DNA from: Burkholderiales bacterium
Lineage (GTDB): Bacteria > Pseudomonadota > Gammaproteobacteria > Burkholderiales > Casimicrobiaceae
DNA length: 64,000 nucleotides
NCBI GenBank assembly: GCA_020853025.1
Contig: JADYZP010000063.1
Coordinates: 97,335-161,334 of the forward strand
Reading direction: 5' to 3'
In this document: one piece after another, positions 20,060 through 30,019 of the stretch
How the letters are laid out: each line of letters opens with the position of its first letter
How positions within the stretch are numbered: position 1 is the stretch's first letter
The notes under the pieces: model-generated
Databases searched by the model: none
What the model was told of the DNA's origin: nothing
Seen by the model: the letters and a program-made list of their open reading frames with translations, nothing else
Translations under genes and position numbers: made by a program

Positions 20060-21799
20060 CTACAGCGCGTTCAGCCGATCGACCAGCGCCGCGATCTTTT
20101 CGGGGCCGTCGGCGCGGCGGATGCGCTCGACCAGCCCCTTCAACGCTGCCACCTCGGTGGTCAGCACCCGCTGCTTGACCGCCAGCAGGTGCGCCGGGTG
20201 CATCGAGAAGTGGCGCAGCCCCAGGCCCAGCAGCAAGCGGGTGAGGTCGACCTCGCCGGCCATTTCGCCGCAGACGGCGATCGGCTTGCGCGCTTTCTTC
20301 GCGGTGCCGATCGCCAGCGCCAGCAGGCGGATGATCGCCGGGTGCAGAGGGTCGTAGAGATGGGCGACCGCCTCGTCGGCGCGATCGACCGCCAGCGTGT
20401 ACTGGATCAGGTCGTTGGTGCCGATGGACAGGAAGTCGAGCTTGGACAGGAACGCGTCCATCGCGAGGATCGCCGCTGGAATCTCGATCATGCCGCCAAT
20501 CTCGATCGAGGAATCGAAGGGCACGCCCTGCTCGCGCAGATGCTCCTTCGCCTGCTCGATCATCTGCAACGTCTGGTCGATCTCCGACGACGACGCGAGC
20601 ATCGGCACCAGGATGCGCACGCGGCCGTAATGCGACGCGCGGAGGATCGCGCGGAGCTGCGTCAGGAACAGGCGCGGCTCGGCCAGGCAGAAGCGCACGG
20701 CGCGCAGGCCCAGCGCCGGATTGGGCGCCACGCGTGACAAGCCGCCCAGGCCTTCCAGGTGCTTGTCGGCGCCCAAATCGAAGGTGCGAATGGTCACCGG
20801 ACGTCCGTGCATGCCCTGCGCGACCGCTCGATAGGCCTCGAACTGCTCGTCCTCGCTGGGCAGCCCCTTGCGGTTGAGGAACAGGAACTCCGACCGGAAC
20901 AGTCCGACCCCGGTGGCGCCGTTCTCGAGCGTCTGTGCCAGGTCCCCCGGCAGTTCGATGTTCGCGTACAGCTCGACGTGCTCGCCATCGATGGTCTCGG
21001 CGCGCTTGCTGCGCAGGCGCTTCAATTTCTGCCGCTCGAGATCGAGTTGGCTTTGCTTCAGCCGGAATTCGGAGAGCACGGCGCGGTCGGGATTGACGAT
21101 GACCACGCCCGAGTCACCGTCGACGATCAGCATCTCGGTGTCGCGGATCAACTGCCGCGCGTTGTGCGTGGCGACCACGGCCGGCACATTCAGGCTGCGC
21201 GCGACGATGGCGGTGTGCGAGGTGGCGCCGCCGACGTCGGTGAGAAAGGCGCCGTAATGATGGCTCTTGAACTGGATCACATCCGCCGGCGACAGGTCGT
21301 GCGCGACCAGGATCGTCTGCTCCTCGGCGATCGGCGCGCGCAGCGTGCCGCGCATGCCCATCAGCCGCTTCAGGATGCGCTCGCCGACCTGCACGATGTC
21401 GGACTTGCGCTCGCGAAGATAGGGATCCTCGATCTGCTCGAACTGCTCGACCAGCACGGCAAGTTGTTGAGTGAGCGCCCACTCCGCGTTGCAGCGCTGC
21501 TCCAGAATGAGTCTCTTCGGCGCCTCGGACAGCGTCGAATCGCTAAGGATCATCCAGTGGACGTCGAGGAAGGCACCGAACTCGCCCGGCACGTCGCCGC
21601 CGGTCATCGCGACGTGCAGGCCCTCGAGTTCTTTCTGCACTTCCTTGACCGCGTTGGTGAAGCGCTCGATTTCGACATCGACCTTCGACGGTGAAATCGT
21701 GTAATGCGCGACCTCGAGCGTGGCGTGCGAGACGAGCTGCGCCCGTCCGATGGCGATACCGCTCGAGACGCCGACGCCGTTGAGCGCGAAGCTCACCAT
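20060..21799 (-). CDS. ptsI: PTS enzyme I, phosphoenolpyruvate-protein phosphotransferase
   Basis: EI takes phosphate from PEP and passes it to HPr. The protein is 579 residues. The phosphohistidine is His195 in GGATSHTAIVA, and the PEP-binding barrel includes GVGLFRSEFLFL, DLGADKHLEG and IGTNDLIQYTLAVDR. No sugar permease is encoded nearby, so this is probably the regulatory PTS typical of betaproteobacteria, which feeds EIIA-Man. Start: ATG at 21799, 31 nt downstream of the second HPr gene. The ATG and preceding spacing suggest one transcript with the HPr genes. Confidence 0.96.
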   Translation of the reverse strand: MVSFALNGVGVSSGIAIGRAQLVSHATLEVAHYTISPSKVDVEIERFTNAVKEVQKELEGLHVAMTGGDVPGEFGAFLDVHWMILSDSTLSEAPKRLILEQRCNAEWALTQQLAVLVEQFEQIEDPYLRERKSDIVQVGERILKRLMGMRGTLRAPIAEEQTILVAHDLSPADVIQFKSHHYGAFLTDVGGATSHTAIVARSLNVPAVVATHNARQLIRDTEMLIVDGDSGVVIVNPDRAVLSEFRLKQSQLDLERQKLKRLRSKRAETIDGEHVELYANIELPGDLAQTLENGATGVGLFRSEFLFLNRKGLPSEDEQFEAYRAVAQGMHGRPVTIRTFDLGADKHLEGLGGLSRVAPNPALGLRAVRFCLAEPRLFLTQLRAILRASHYGRVRILVPMLASSSEIDQTLQMIEQAKEHLREQGVPFDSSIEIGGMIEIPAAILAMDAFLSKLDFLSIGTNDLIQYTLAVDRADEAVAHLYDPLHPAIIRLLALAIGTAKKARKPIAVCGEMAGEVDLTRLLLGLGLRHFSMHPAHLLAVKQRVLTTEVAALKGLVERIRRADGPEKIAALVDRLNAL

Positions 21800-21830
21800 G
21801 CGGCAACGGCGCGCCTGGCGCCTCCCCAGG

Positions 21831-22100
21831 TTATGAGCGCTCCCCGAGGCCGTCGTGGAAAAGCGCGGCGATTTCGCGCATCGCCTCTGCTTCGTCGGGT
21901 CCGTCGATTTCCAGCCGCACCGTCGCACCGACAGCCGCGGTGAGCAGCATCACCGCCACGATGCTGCGGGCACTGGCGCGCCGACCGCGCACGACCAGCG
22001 ATATGCGCGAACGGAATCGCGACGCGATGTTGACAATCCGCGCGCAGGCCCTGGCGTGCAGGCCGAGCGGGTTGGTGATGGAGACGGCACGAATCAGCAT
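21831..22100 (-). CDS. second HPr-like phosphocarrier protein
   Basis: An 89-residue HPr paralogue with the phosphorylatable His15 in GLHARACAR and a Ser46 equivalent in SARSI, and the ending region DGPDEAEAM. It is equal in length to the ptsH product at 22389 but only moderately similar in sequence, with a more Arg-rich surface. It stands between ptsH and ptsI, separated from ptsH by 288 nt that hold no supported gene. It may be a specialised carrier (NPr-like) or a recent duplicate. Both catalytic and regulatory sites are intact. Confidence 0.85.
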   Translation of the reverse strand: MLIRAVSITNPLGLHARACARIVNIASRFRSRISLVVRGRRASARSIVAVMLLTAAVGATVRLEIDGPDEAEAMREIAALFHDGLGERS

Positions 22101-22388
22101 AGGACACCGCAGGGCGTTGATGGACAGCCAGCGTCGGCCACCGAACGAGGCGGCCACTGCCTTTGGGCGTCGAATCCGCGCGAAGGTTCCGCTTCGGGGT
22201 TCCGCCTCGGTGTTTTCTTTCGATTCGTCGCAACCGTCGCCACCCGCTTCGCTCTCGGGGTCGAGCGTGTTGCGTCATCGTGCCCGTTTCTCGTTGGGCA
22301 TGCATGACATTTTTATGCTGCAATGCGCAATGCGGATCGGTCCCGCGGTTCGGCCGCCTGCGCCGACACGGCTTGGTGCGACTACCGG

Positions 22389-22658
22389 CTACTGGCCTTC
22401 GCCGAAGCAGTCCCCGATCAGTTCGACGATCGCCGTCATCGCGTCGCCCTCGTCGGGACCGTCGACCTCGATGGTCACCTTCGACCCCTTCCCGGCCGCC
22501 AGCATCATCACGCCCATGATGCTCTTGGCGTTGACCTTGCGGCCGTTGCGCGACATCTGCACCTCGCTCTGGTAACGCGCGGCGAGTTGCGTCAGCTTTG
22601 CTGACGCCCGCGCATGCAGACCCAGCTTGTTGACGATTTCAACCTCGCGTTGCTGCAT
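22389..22658 (-). CDS. ptsH: HPr phosphocarrier protein
   Basis: An 89-residue HPr. His15 (KLGLHARAS) accepts phosphate from EI, and Ser46 (NAKSIMGVM) is the regulatory site phosphorylated by HprK where present. Its start overlaps the end of the EIIA-Man gene by 20 nt, which shows translational coupling. It is the more canonical of the two HPr genes in this operon and the one that corresponds to the conserved betaproteobacterial gene order EIIA-HPr-EI. Confidence 0.95.
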   Translation of the reverse strand: MQQREVEIVNKLGLHARASAKLTQLAARYQSEVQMSRNGRKVNAKSIMGVMMLAAGKGSKVTIEVDGPDEGDAMTAIVELIGDCFGEGQ

Positions 22659-23052
22659 AGATCGGATCCACTGCGACGCGCAGCACGCCGTCGCGGCCGC
22701 CCAGGACCGCCTTCGACAGCATGGTGTCCATGCCCTTCTCGCGGTAGGTGAACGCTCGCACCAGCATCGGCAGGTTGACACCGGCGATGACCTCGACACG
22801 GCCGGGAACCACCAGCTTGCAGGCAAGATTGCACGGCGTCGCGCCGTAGATGTCCGACAACACGAGGACGCCCTCGCCGGTGTCGACCTGACGCACACGT
22901 TCGCGCGCCATCGGTAACAGGTCGGTCGGATCGTCGGTGGCTGCCACCGACAACGTCTCGAGCTGCGGCGGCCGCGCGCCCAGCACGTGCGTGACGGCCT
23001 TGACCAGGCTGTCCGGCAGCGTGTCGTGGGCGATGATGAGGACGCCGATCAT
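22639..23052 (-). CDS. PTS mannose-family EIIA component
   Basis: A 137-residue EIIA-Man domain. The phosphorylated residue is His9 (MIGVLIIAHD), followed by LSDIYGATPCN and the GVNLPML loop typical of the fold. No EIIB/EIIC/EIID transport subunits are encoded in the window, so it probably ends a regulatory phosphorelay rather than a sugar uptake path. It overlaps ptsH by 20 nt and begins the PTS gene set, directly after yejF rather than after gshB. Confidence 0.92.
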   Translation of the reverse strand: MIGVLIIAHDTLPDSLVKAVTHVLGARPPQLETLSVAATDDPTDLLPMARERVRQVDTGEGVLVLSDIYGATPCNLACKLVVPGRVEVIAGVNLPMLVRAFTYREKGMDTMLSKAVLGGRDGVLRVAVDPIYAATRG

Positions 23053-23085
23053 CCGGGGGATGTTAGCGCGAAGCCTGCGGTAGAG

Positions 23086-24675
23086 CTACTGGACGCTCGC
23101 CGCCTCCAGCAGCGCCTTCGTGTACGGCTCCCGCGGCGCGGCGAACAGCGCTTCCGCCTCACCCTGCTCGACGATCGCGCCGTCCTTCATCACCAGCACG
23201 CGGTGCGCCATCGCGCGCACGACCGCGAGATCGTGGCTGATGAAGATGTAGCTCATCGCGTACTTCTGCTGCAGCGCGCCCAGAAGCTTCAGCACCTGCT
23301 GTTGCACCGAGACATCGAGCGCCGAGGTCGGCTCGTCGAGCACCAGCACCTCGGGCCGCAGGATCACCGCGCGGGCGATCGCGATCCGCTGCCGCTGGCC
23401 GCCGGAAAACTCGTGCGGATAGCGCGTCAACACATCGAGGAGGCCATGCGCCTCCGAGAGGCCGACCTCTGCCAGCATGTCCAGGATGCGCTGGCGGCGC
23501 CCCAGCTTCGTAAGCTCGGGCATGTGCAGCGCGACGCCTTCGCCAACGATCTCTCCGATCGTCATCCGCGGCGACAGCGACGCGAAGGGGTCCTGGAACA
23601 CCACCTGCATGCGCCGGCGCATCGCGCGCAGCGTCGCGCGGTCGGCGTCGTCGAGGCGCGTGCCTTCGAGGGTGACCTCACCGGCTGCGATGGTCTGCAG
23701 CGCAAGCAGCGCCATGCCCAGCGTCGTCTTGCCGGAACCGGATTCGCCGACGATGCCCAGCGTCTCGCCGCGCTTCAATTCGAGCGTGGCGTTGCGCACC
23801 GCGCGAAAGACCTCCTTGCCGAACCAGCCCTTGGCGGATACGAAATCGACCGATACGTCGTGCGCCGCCGCGAGGACCGGCGCATCGGCCGATACCGAAA
23901 CGACCGCACGCTGCGGCCGGCTCGCGATCAGCTTGATCGTGTACGGATCGCGCGGACGGGTGAACACCTCGGCCGTCGCGCCCTGCTCGACCAGGCGGCC
24001 CTTCTCCATCACGCCGACGCGGTGGCAGAACCGGCGCACCAGATTCAGGTCGTGCGTGATGAACAGGATCGCCATGCCGTACTCGGCCTGCAGGTCGTCG
24101 AGCAGCGCGAGGATCTGCGCCTGGATGGTGACGTCGAGCGCGGTGGTCGGCTCGTCGGCGATCAAGAGCTTCGGCCGGCAAGCGAGCGCCATCGCGATCA
24201 TCGCGCGCTGGCGTTGCCCGCCGGAGAGCTGGTGCGGGTAGGCGTCGACTTTTTTTGCCGGATCGGGAATACCGGTACGGTGCAGCAACTCGATCGCACG
24301 AACGTGCGCGCGTTTCCTGCCCAGCGACTCGTGGCGCTCCAGCACCTCGGAAATCGGGTTGCCGACCGTATACAGCGGATTCAGCGCGGTCAGCGGCTCC
24401 TGGAAGATCATCGCGATGTCGCGACCACGCAGCGCCTGCATGTGCCGCAGGTTCTTCTTCAGGACGTCGTCGCCGGCGAAGCGGATCGCGCCTTCGTAGG
24501 TCGCGGATTCGAGCAGGCGCAGGATCGACAGCGCGGTCACCGACTTGCCGGAACCCGATTCACCGACCAGCGCAAATTTCTCGCCGGCATCGACGTCGAA
24601 GGAAATGCGGTCGACGACGCGCGATGGCCCGAAATTGACGCAGAGCCGGTCGACCGAGAGCAACGGTGCGGCCAT
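23086..24675 (-). CDS. yejF: peptide/microcin-type ABC transporter ATP-binding protein, YejF-like
   Basis: A single 529-residue protein with two fused ABC ATPase domains, as in YejF. Walker A occurs twice as GESGSGKS/T, signatures are [10 protein letters not shown] and FSGGQRQRI, and oligopeptide-type C-terminal regions follow each domain. It powers the YejBE permease, which imports peptides in E. coli and takes up microcin C. The start ATG at 24675 lies 5 nt after yejE. A longer frame running through yejE is spurious. Confidence 0.93.
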   Translation of the reverse strand: MAAPLLSVDRLCVNFGPSRVVDRISFDVDAGEKFALVGESGSGKSVTALSILRLLESATYEGAIRFAGDDVLKKNLRHMQALRGRDIAMIFQEPLTALNPLYTVGNPISEVLERHESLGRKRAHVRAIELLHRTGIPDPAKKVDAYPHQLSGGQRQRAMIAMALACRPKLLIADEPTTALDVTIQAQILALLDDLQAEYGMAILFITHDLNLVRRFCHRVGVMEKGRLVEQGATAEVFTRPRDPYTIKLIASRPQRAVVSVSADAPVLAAAHDVSVDFVSAKGWFGKEVFRAVRNATLELKRGETLGIVGESGSGKTTLGMALLALQTIAAGEVTLEGTRLDDADRATLRAMRRRMQVVFQDPFASLSPRMTIGEIVGEGVALHMPELTKLGRRQRILDMLAEVGLSEAHGLLDVLTRYPHEFSGGQRQRIAIARAVILRPEVLVLDEPTSALDVSVQQQVLKLLGALQQKYAMSYIFISHDLAVVRAMAHRVLVMKDGAIVEQGEAEALFAAPREPYTKALLEAASVQ

Positions 24676-24680
24676 GCCTT

Positions 24681-25769
24681 CTAGCTCTTCCGCGTGTCGA
24701 AGGCGTCGCGCAGCGCGTCGCCGATGAAAGTGAGCAGCAGCAGCGTCAGCACCAGCACGACGAAGGTCGGCACCGAGATCCACCACGAGTCGAGGTTTTC
24801 CTTGCCCTGCCGCAGAAGATCGCCGAGCGACGGAATTCCGGTGACGCCCAGGCCCAGGAAGTCGAGCGAGGTCAGGAACAGGATCGCCGCGCTCATCCGG
24901 AACGGCAGGAAGGTGATCACCGGCGTCATCGAGTTCGGCAGCACATGGCGCCAGATGATCTGCCCGTTGGACAAACCCATCGCGCGCGCCGCCTTGACGA
25001 ACTCGAGGTTGCGGTTGCGCAGGAATTCGGCGCGCACGTAATCGGACAGGCCGATCCAGCCGAAGAGCGCGAAGACGCCGACCAGCAGCAGCAGCGACGG
25101 CTGCAGGATCGACGCCAGAATGATCAGCAGGTAAAGCTCCGGCACGGCATTCCAGATCTCGATGATCCGTTGCGTGGCGAGGTCGATGCGCCCGCCGAAG
25201 TAGCCCTGCATCGCGCCGATCAGGATGCCGAGGATCGTCGCCACCGTCGTCAGCGCCAGGCTGAAGTAGATGCTGACCCGGAAGCCGTAGAGCAGCCGCG
25301 CGGTCATATCGCGGCCCGACTGGTCGGTGCCGAGCCAATGCGCGCGCGAAGGCGGCGACGGATCCGCCGCGCGCGCGTAGTAGTCGAGCGCGCCCGACCC
25401 CCAATCGTTGAACGTGTACAGCGCGAAGTTGCCGGGCTTGGCGAACTGCTCGCGGATGAACGGGTCGTCCCACTCGGTCGGCGTGGCGAAGTCGCCGCCG
25501 AACACCGTCTCCGGCTGGTTGGAGACAATGGGGAAGTACCACTGCCCGTTGTAGCGGGCGACGAGCGGCCGGTCGTTGGAGAAGAGCTCGGCAAAGGTGC
25601 CGACGACGAGCAGCGCCGCGAACGCCAGCAGCGACACGTAGCCCAGGCGGTTGCGCTTGAAGCGCGCCCAGGCGCGCTGGTTCGGCGACAGTGAAGTCGC
25701 CCGCGGCGCCGCGGGCGCGGCGCCCGCAAAAACGCCGTCGGCGTCGACCCCGGCTGCAGCCCTGTTCAC
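24681..25769 (-). CDS. yejE: ABC transporter permease YejE
   Basis: A 362-residue inner-membrane permease of the oligopeptide (DppC/OppC) class. A cytoplasmic N-terminal segment, the first helix (about 44-62), and a large periplasmic loop with an RAHWLGTDQSGRD motif precede the five-helix core. The EAA-type coupling motif reads FVKAARAMGLSNGQIIWRHVLPN. The C-terminus runs GDALRDAFDTRKS, typical of the family. It lies 10 nt after yejB and 5 nt before yejF. Confidence 0.94.
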   Translation of the reverse strand: MNRAAAGVDADGVFAGAAPAAPRATSLSPNQRAWARFKRNRLGYVSLLAFAALLVVGTFAELFSNDRPLVARYNGQWYFPIVSNQPETVFGGDFATPTEWDDPFIREQFAKPGNFALYTFNDWGSGALDYYARAADPSPPSRAHWLGTDQSGRDMTARLLYGFRVSIYFSLALTTVATILGILIGAMQGYFGGRIDLATQRIIEIWNAVPELYLLIILASILQPSLLLLVGVFALFGWIGLSDYVRAEFLRNRNLEFVKAARAMGLSNGQIIWRHVLPNSMTPVITFLPFRMSAAILFLTSLDFLGLGVTGIPSLGDLLRQGKENLDSWWISVPTFVVLVLTLLLLTFIGDALRDAFDTRKS

Positions 25770-25779
25770 GTGCGAACCC

Positions 25780-26814
25780 TCACTTCGCGACCGCGGCGAA
25801 CTGGACGCGCGGATCGACGACGACGTACAGCAGGTCGCCGACCAGCTTGACCACGAGGCCCATCAGCGTGAAGAAGTACAGCGTGCCAAGCACGACGGCG
25901 TAGTCGCGGCGCACGATCGATTCGTAGCCCAGCAGGCCGAGGCCATCCAGCGAGAACAGCGTCTCGATCAGCAGCGAGCCGGCGAAGAACGCGCCGACGA
26001 AGGCAGCGGGAAAGCCGGTGACGATCGGTATCAGCGCGTTGCGGAAGACGTGCTTGTACAGGATGCGCCGTTCGGGCATCCCCTTCGCGCGCGCGACCAG
26101 CACGTACTGCTTGCGGATTTCCTCGACGAAGGTGTTCTTGGTCAGCATGGTGACGACGGCGAAGCTGCCGATCGCGTAGCAGATCAGCGGCAGCACCAGG
26201 TGCCACAGGTAGTCGGCGATGCGTGCCGGCCACGACAGGTATGCCCAGTTGTCGGAGGTGAGCCCGCGCAGCGGAAACCAGTCGAGAAAGCTGCCGCCGG
26301 CAAAGAGCACGATCAGCACCACGCCAAGCACGAAGCCGGGAATCGCGAAGCCGATCAGCACCAGCAGCGTGGTCGCGGTGTCGAAGCGACTGCCTTCGCG
26401 CACCGCCTTGGCGACCCCCAGCGGTATCGAGATCAGGTAGGAGATGAGGAAGGTCCACAAACCAAGGCTGATCGACACCGGCAGCTTCTCCTTGATCAGC
26501 GACCAGACGTCCTTGTTGCGCAGATAGCTGTTGCCCAGGTCGAAGCGCGCGAAATTGGCGAGCATCGAAAAGTAGCGCTCGAGCGGCGGCTTGTCGAAGC
26601 CGTAGAGCTTCCTCAGCTCCTCGACCTGCTTCGCATCGACGTCGCGTCGCGCCTGGAAACTCGCGGTGTCGCCTCCCGCCCCGGCACGCGCCTCGGCGAG
26701 AAGCGTCTCGACCGGACCGCCGGGCACGAACTGGATGACGACAAAGGTCAGCGTCAGCACGCCGAGGATCGTCGGGATCATCAGCAGCAGGCGCTTGAGG
26801 ATGTAGGTCAGCAT
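25780..26814 (-). CDS. yejB: ABC transporter permease YejB
   Basis: A 344-residue permease of the DppB/OppB class. It opens with the family's TYILKRLLLMIPTILGVLTLTF helix, then has a periplasmic region and five further helices. The coupling motif is YVLVARAKGMPERRILYKHVFRN. It pairs with YejE. The start ATG at 26814 removes a low-complexity upstream extension. It lies 19 nt after yejA and 10 nt before yejE. Confidence 0.94.
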   Translation of the reverse strand: MLTYILKRLLLMIPTILGVLTLTFVVIQFVPGGPVETLLAEARAGAGGDTASFQARRDVDAKQVEELRKLYGFDKPPLERYFSMLANFARFDLGNSYLRNKDVWSLIKEKLPVSISLGLWTFLISYLISIPLGVAKAVREGSRFDTATTLLVLIGFAIPGFVLGVVLIVLFAGGSFLDWFPLRGLTSDNWAYLSWPARIADYLWHLVLPLICYAIGSFAVVTMLTKNTFVEEIRKQYVLVARAKGMPERRILYKHVFRNALIPIVTGFPAAFVGAFFAGSLLIETLFSLDGLGLLGYESIVRRDYAVVLGTLYFFTLMGLVVKLVGDLLYVVVDPRVQFAAVAK

Positions 26815-26833
26815 CGGGACTGGCGCGGCGGCG

Positions 26834-28819
26834 TCACTTGCGGGCGAGCGCGTTCTTGTCGGCGTCCTTCGCCCACCAAGCGGTGATCGCCCACTGCAGC
26901 CAGTCGGAGGGTGTGGCGATCGTGTAGTACTTGGGCACGACCTTGGGGATGCCAAAGCGATCCCAGCGCGACACCCGGTTGCTGCCGCCGTAGAGGTCGG
27001 GTACCTGGTAATAGCCGAAGATCAGCAGCCGGTCGAGCGCGCGCGCAGCGTCCGTCAGCTGCTGCATCGTCTGCGCCTTGTCCATCGCCTCCAGCACATG
27101 GTCGATCGCGCGGCTCTTCACGCCCCGGTAGTTGTCGGCACCCTGGATGTCGGCATTGGCGCTGCCGTACTGCGATTTCAGGTCCGCCGGCTCGGGCAGC
27201 GTGAAGTCGCCGATCTTGATCATCACCATGTCGAAGTCGTAGGTCTCCAGCCGCTTGCGAAACAGCGAGAAGTCGACCAGACGCGATTTCAGGCGAATGC
27301 CGATCTTGGCGAGATTACGCTCGAACACCGCCTCGGCGCGGCCGGGTGCATCGCCGGTTTCCAGGAACTCGAATTCCAGCGGCTCGCCCTTGGCGTTGCG
27401 CGCGATACCGTCTTCGCCGACTTTCCACCCCGCTTCCTGCAACAGCGCGCGCGCCTGCTTCAAGTTCTCGCGCAGCGCGTTCGGCGAGGTATCGCTGCGC
27501 GGCGGCACCCACGCCGGACCGAAGACCTCCGGCGGCAGCTCGCTGCGAAATGGCTCGAGCAGCGCCAACTCGCCGGGCCCGGGCATCCCCTGCATCGCGA
27601 AGTCGGTGTTCGCGAACACGCTGTTGGTGCGCTTGTACTGCTTGTAGACGTTGATCGCCTCGAAGTCGAAGGCGAGGTTGATCGCCTTGCGCACGCGCCA
27701 GTCGGAGAGCACCGGCCGGCGCGTATTCAGCACGTAGGACTGCAATCCCATGCCGAAGCCGTTCGGGAATTCATCCTTGACGATACGGCCGTCGGCCCAC
27801 TTCGGTCCCTGGTGCTGCCGTGCCCAGCGACGCGCCGAGTACTCCATCAGGAAGTCGAACTCTCCAGCCTTGAAGGCCTCGATCGCGATCGCGTTGTCCT
27901 GGTAGTAACGGTAGACGATGCGGTCGAAGTTGTACTGGCCCTTCGCCACCCCGAGGTCTCGCGCCCAGTAGTTCGGGTCGCGGACGAACTCGATGCGGCG
28001 CGGCATGTCGACCTCACCGATCGTGTAGGGGCCGGTTGCGATCGGGACCTCCTGGACGATGTCGTCGAATTTCTTGGGCGACCCATCGTTGTTCTGCACC
28101 CACTTGCGGGAAAACACCGGCAGGCCGGCGGCCGCGAAAATGGCGTCGTCGGTGTGCTCCTTCAAGTCGAAGCGGATCGTACGGTCGTCGAGCACCGTCG
28201 CACGCTCGATACCGGCAAGCCTGACGCGCACACCCGGCGCCACGCCCTTGCCGGTCAGCGTCTGGAACACGACCTTCACGTCCTCAGCGGTGACCGGATC
28301 GCCGTTGGTGAAACGCGCCTTCGGGTGGATGCGGAACGTGACCGACGACTTGTCGGGTGCCACCCGCATCTCTTCGGCAACCATGCCGTAGATGGTGCCG
28401 GGCTCGTCGCCGGAACGGATGGCGAGCGACTCCAGCATCAGCGTGGACAATCCGGCCGGCGACTGTCCCTTGATCGTGTAGGGATTGAACTTGTCGAACG
28501 AGGACCGGCGGTCGGGGTTCTGCAGCTGCAGCGTGCCACCCTTCGGGGCATCGGGATTCACGTAGTCGAAATGCGCAAAGCCGCGCGGATACTTGGGCGT
28601 TGCGCCATACGACGCGTAGGCGTGCGACCAGGTGCCCGTCGCGGGCGTCGCGGATACGGCAGGCGATGCGGTCGTCGTGGGACCGGCGACGACGGCCGGG
28701 GAAGAGGAAGGTGCCGCCGATACTGCCATGCAGGCCAGTGCCGCGGCCAGCAGCGCGACGGGCACGCGGGCTTGGTGCAAGCAGCGTCGGGCGAACGTGG
28801 AAACGAGGGCGCGGTTCAT
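26834..28819 (-). CDS. yejA: extracellular solute-binding protein YejA
   Basis: A 661-residue family-5 (oligopeptide) periplasmic binding protein. The signal peptide spans about residues 1-35, followed by a Ser/Thr/Pro/Ala-rich spacer (36-62). The mature domain then begins with HAYASYGATPKYPRGFAHFDYVNPDAP, the typical YejA opening. It would deliver peptides to YejBEF. It is the first gene of yejABEF, 112 nt downstream of gshB on the same strand. The spacer is longer than usual. Confidence 0.93.
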   Translation of the reverse strand: MNRALVSTFARRCLHQARVPVALLAAALACMAVSAAPSSSPAVVAGPTTTASPAVSATPATGTWSHAYASYGATPKYPRGFAHFDYVNPDAPKGGTLQLQNPDRRSSFDKFNPYTIKGQSPAGLSTLMLESLAIRSGDEPGTIYGMVAEEMRVAPDKSSVTFRIHPKARFTNGDPVTAEDVKVVFQTLTGKGVAPGVRVRLAGIERATVLDDRTIRFDLKEHTDDAIFAAAGLPVFSRKWVQNNDGSPKKFDDIVQEVPIATGPYTIGEVDMPRRIEFVRDPNYWARDLGVAKGQYNFDRIVYRYYQDNAIAIEAFKAGEFDFLMEYSARRWARQHQGPKWADGRIVKDEFPNGFGMGLQSYVLNTRRPVLSDWRVRKAINLAFDFEAINVYKQYKRTNSVFANTDFAMQGMPGPGELALLEPFRSELPPEVFGPAWVPPRSDTSPNALRENLKQARALLQEAGWKVGEDGIARNAKGEPLEFEFLETGDAPGRAEAVFERNLAKIGIRLKSRLVDFSLFRKRLETYDFDMVMIKIGDFTLPEPADLKSQYGSANADIQGADNYRGVKSRAIDHVLEAMDKAQTMQQLTDAARALDRLLIFGYYQVPDLYGGSNRVSRWDRFGIPKVVPKYYTIATPSDWLQWAITAWWAKDADKNALARK

Positions 28820-28931
28820 CGACGGTCGAAGTTTCGGGAATATGCAGCTTTGTAACCGACGGGACTTAACTGCGGCTTAAACATGCCGGGCACGGTCTGC
28901 CCTCCGGGCCGGCGCGCGATCCTTGCGGGCG

Positions 28932-29873
28932 CTATTGTACGGCCCGCAGCAGCGCATCCGCGAACAGACCGGCGACGTCGAAACCGCTGCCCTGCGCGAT
29001 CTCGACAAAGCAGGTGGGCGAGGTCACGTTCACCTCGGTCAGGCTGTCGCCAATGATGTCGAGGCCGACGATCAAGAGCCCTTGGGTCCACAGCGACGCG
29101 GCGAGCGCCTGCGCGATCTCCAGGTCGCGGGCGGACAGCGGCCGCGCCTCGCCGCGCCCGCCGACGGCCAGGTTGCCGCGCGTCTCTCCCGGTTTCGGGA
29201 TGCGCGCCAAGGAAAACGGCACCACTTGGCCGCCGATGACCAGCACGCGCTTGTCGCCGTCGACGATCTCCGGCAGGAATTTCTGCACCATGACCGTCCG
29301 CCGGCCATGCTCCGACACGGTCTCGACGATCACGTTGCGGTTGGGGTCGGTGTCGCCGACGCGGAAGATCGACGCGCCACCCATGCCGTCGAGCGGCTTG
29401 ACGACGACGTCCTCGTGCTCGTCGATGAATTCGTCGATCGATGTCGCGTCGCGGGTGACCAGCGTCGGTGCGATGAACTGCGGGTAGAGGCCGATCGCGA
29501 ACTTTTCGTTGTGATCGCGGATCGCGCGCGGGCGGTTGAAGACGCGCGCACCTTCGCGCTCGGCAGCCTCGAGCAGGTAGGTCGTGTAGATGTACTCCAT
29601 GTCGAAGGGCGGATCGACGCGCATGATCACCGCCGCGAAGTCGGCGAGCCGGCGCAGCGTGGAAGGAGCTTCGCGATACCAGTGTTGATCGTCATCGGTG
29701 ACGTCGAGCGCGCGCACGCGGCCGCAGGTCGTGCCCTCGTCCCACATGAGATCGCCCTGCCCCAGCGCGTAAACGCTATGCCCGCGCCGCGAGAGCTCGC
29801 GCATCATCGCCACGCTCGAGTCCTTGTAAGCCTTGAGCTGGGGCAGCGGATCGAGAATGAAGGCGAAGTCCAT
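28932..29873 (-). CDS. gshB: glutathione synthetase
   Basis: GshB ligates gamma-glutamylcysteine and glycine to make glutathione. The 313 residues match the family. ATP-grasp features are visible: VMRVDPPFD, VVKPLDGMGGASIFR (phosphate loop and lysine), and DIIGDSLTEVNVTSPTCF (metal-binding Glu/Asn). The start ATG at 29873 is divergent from the methyltransferase at 30020. In many betaproteobacteria EIIA-Man follows gshB directly; here yejABEF lies in between. Confidence 0.96.
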   Translation of the reverse strand: MDFAFILDPLPQLKAYKDSSVAMMRELSRRGHSVYALGQGDLMWDEGTTCGRVRALDVTDDDQHWYREAPSTLRRLADFAAVIMRVDPPFDMEYIYTTYLLEAAEREGARVFNRPRAIRDHNEKFAIGLYPQFIAPTLVTRDATSIDEFIDEHEDVVVKPLDGMGGASIFRVGDTDPNRNVIVETVSEHGRRTVMVQKFLPEIVDGDKRVLVIGGQVVPFSLARIPKPGETRGNLAVGGRGEARPLSARDLEIAQALAASLWTQGLLIVGLDIIGDSLTEVNVTSPTCFVEIAQGSGFDVAGLFADALLRAVQ

Positions 29874-30019
29874 GGGCGGTTGCGGTCCGGCGGGTGGCCT
29901 CGCATCCTAACGCATTGCATGAATCGGGCGAAATATGCGGCGATACGCAGGGTGACGCGCGACTTGCCGCGGCCCGCAGGTCGCGGCTACCATCGGGTAT
30001 CGACAGCATCGACGGGAGC

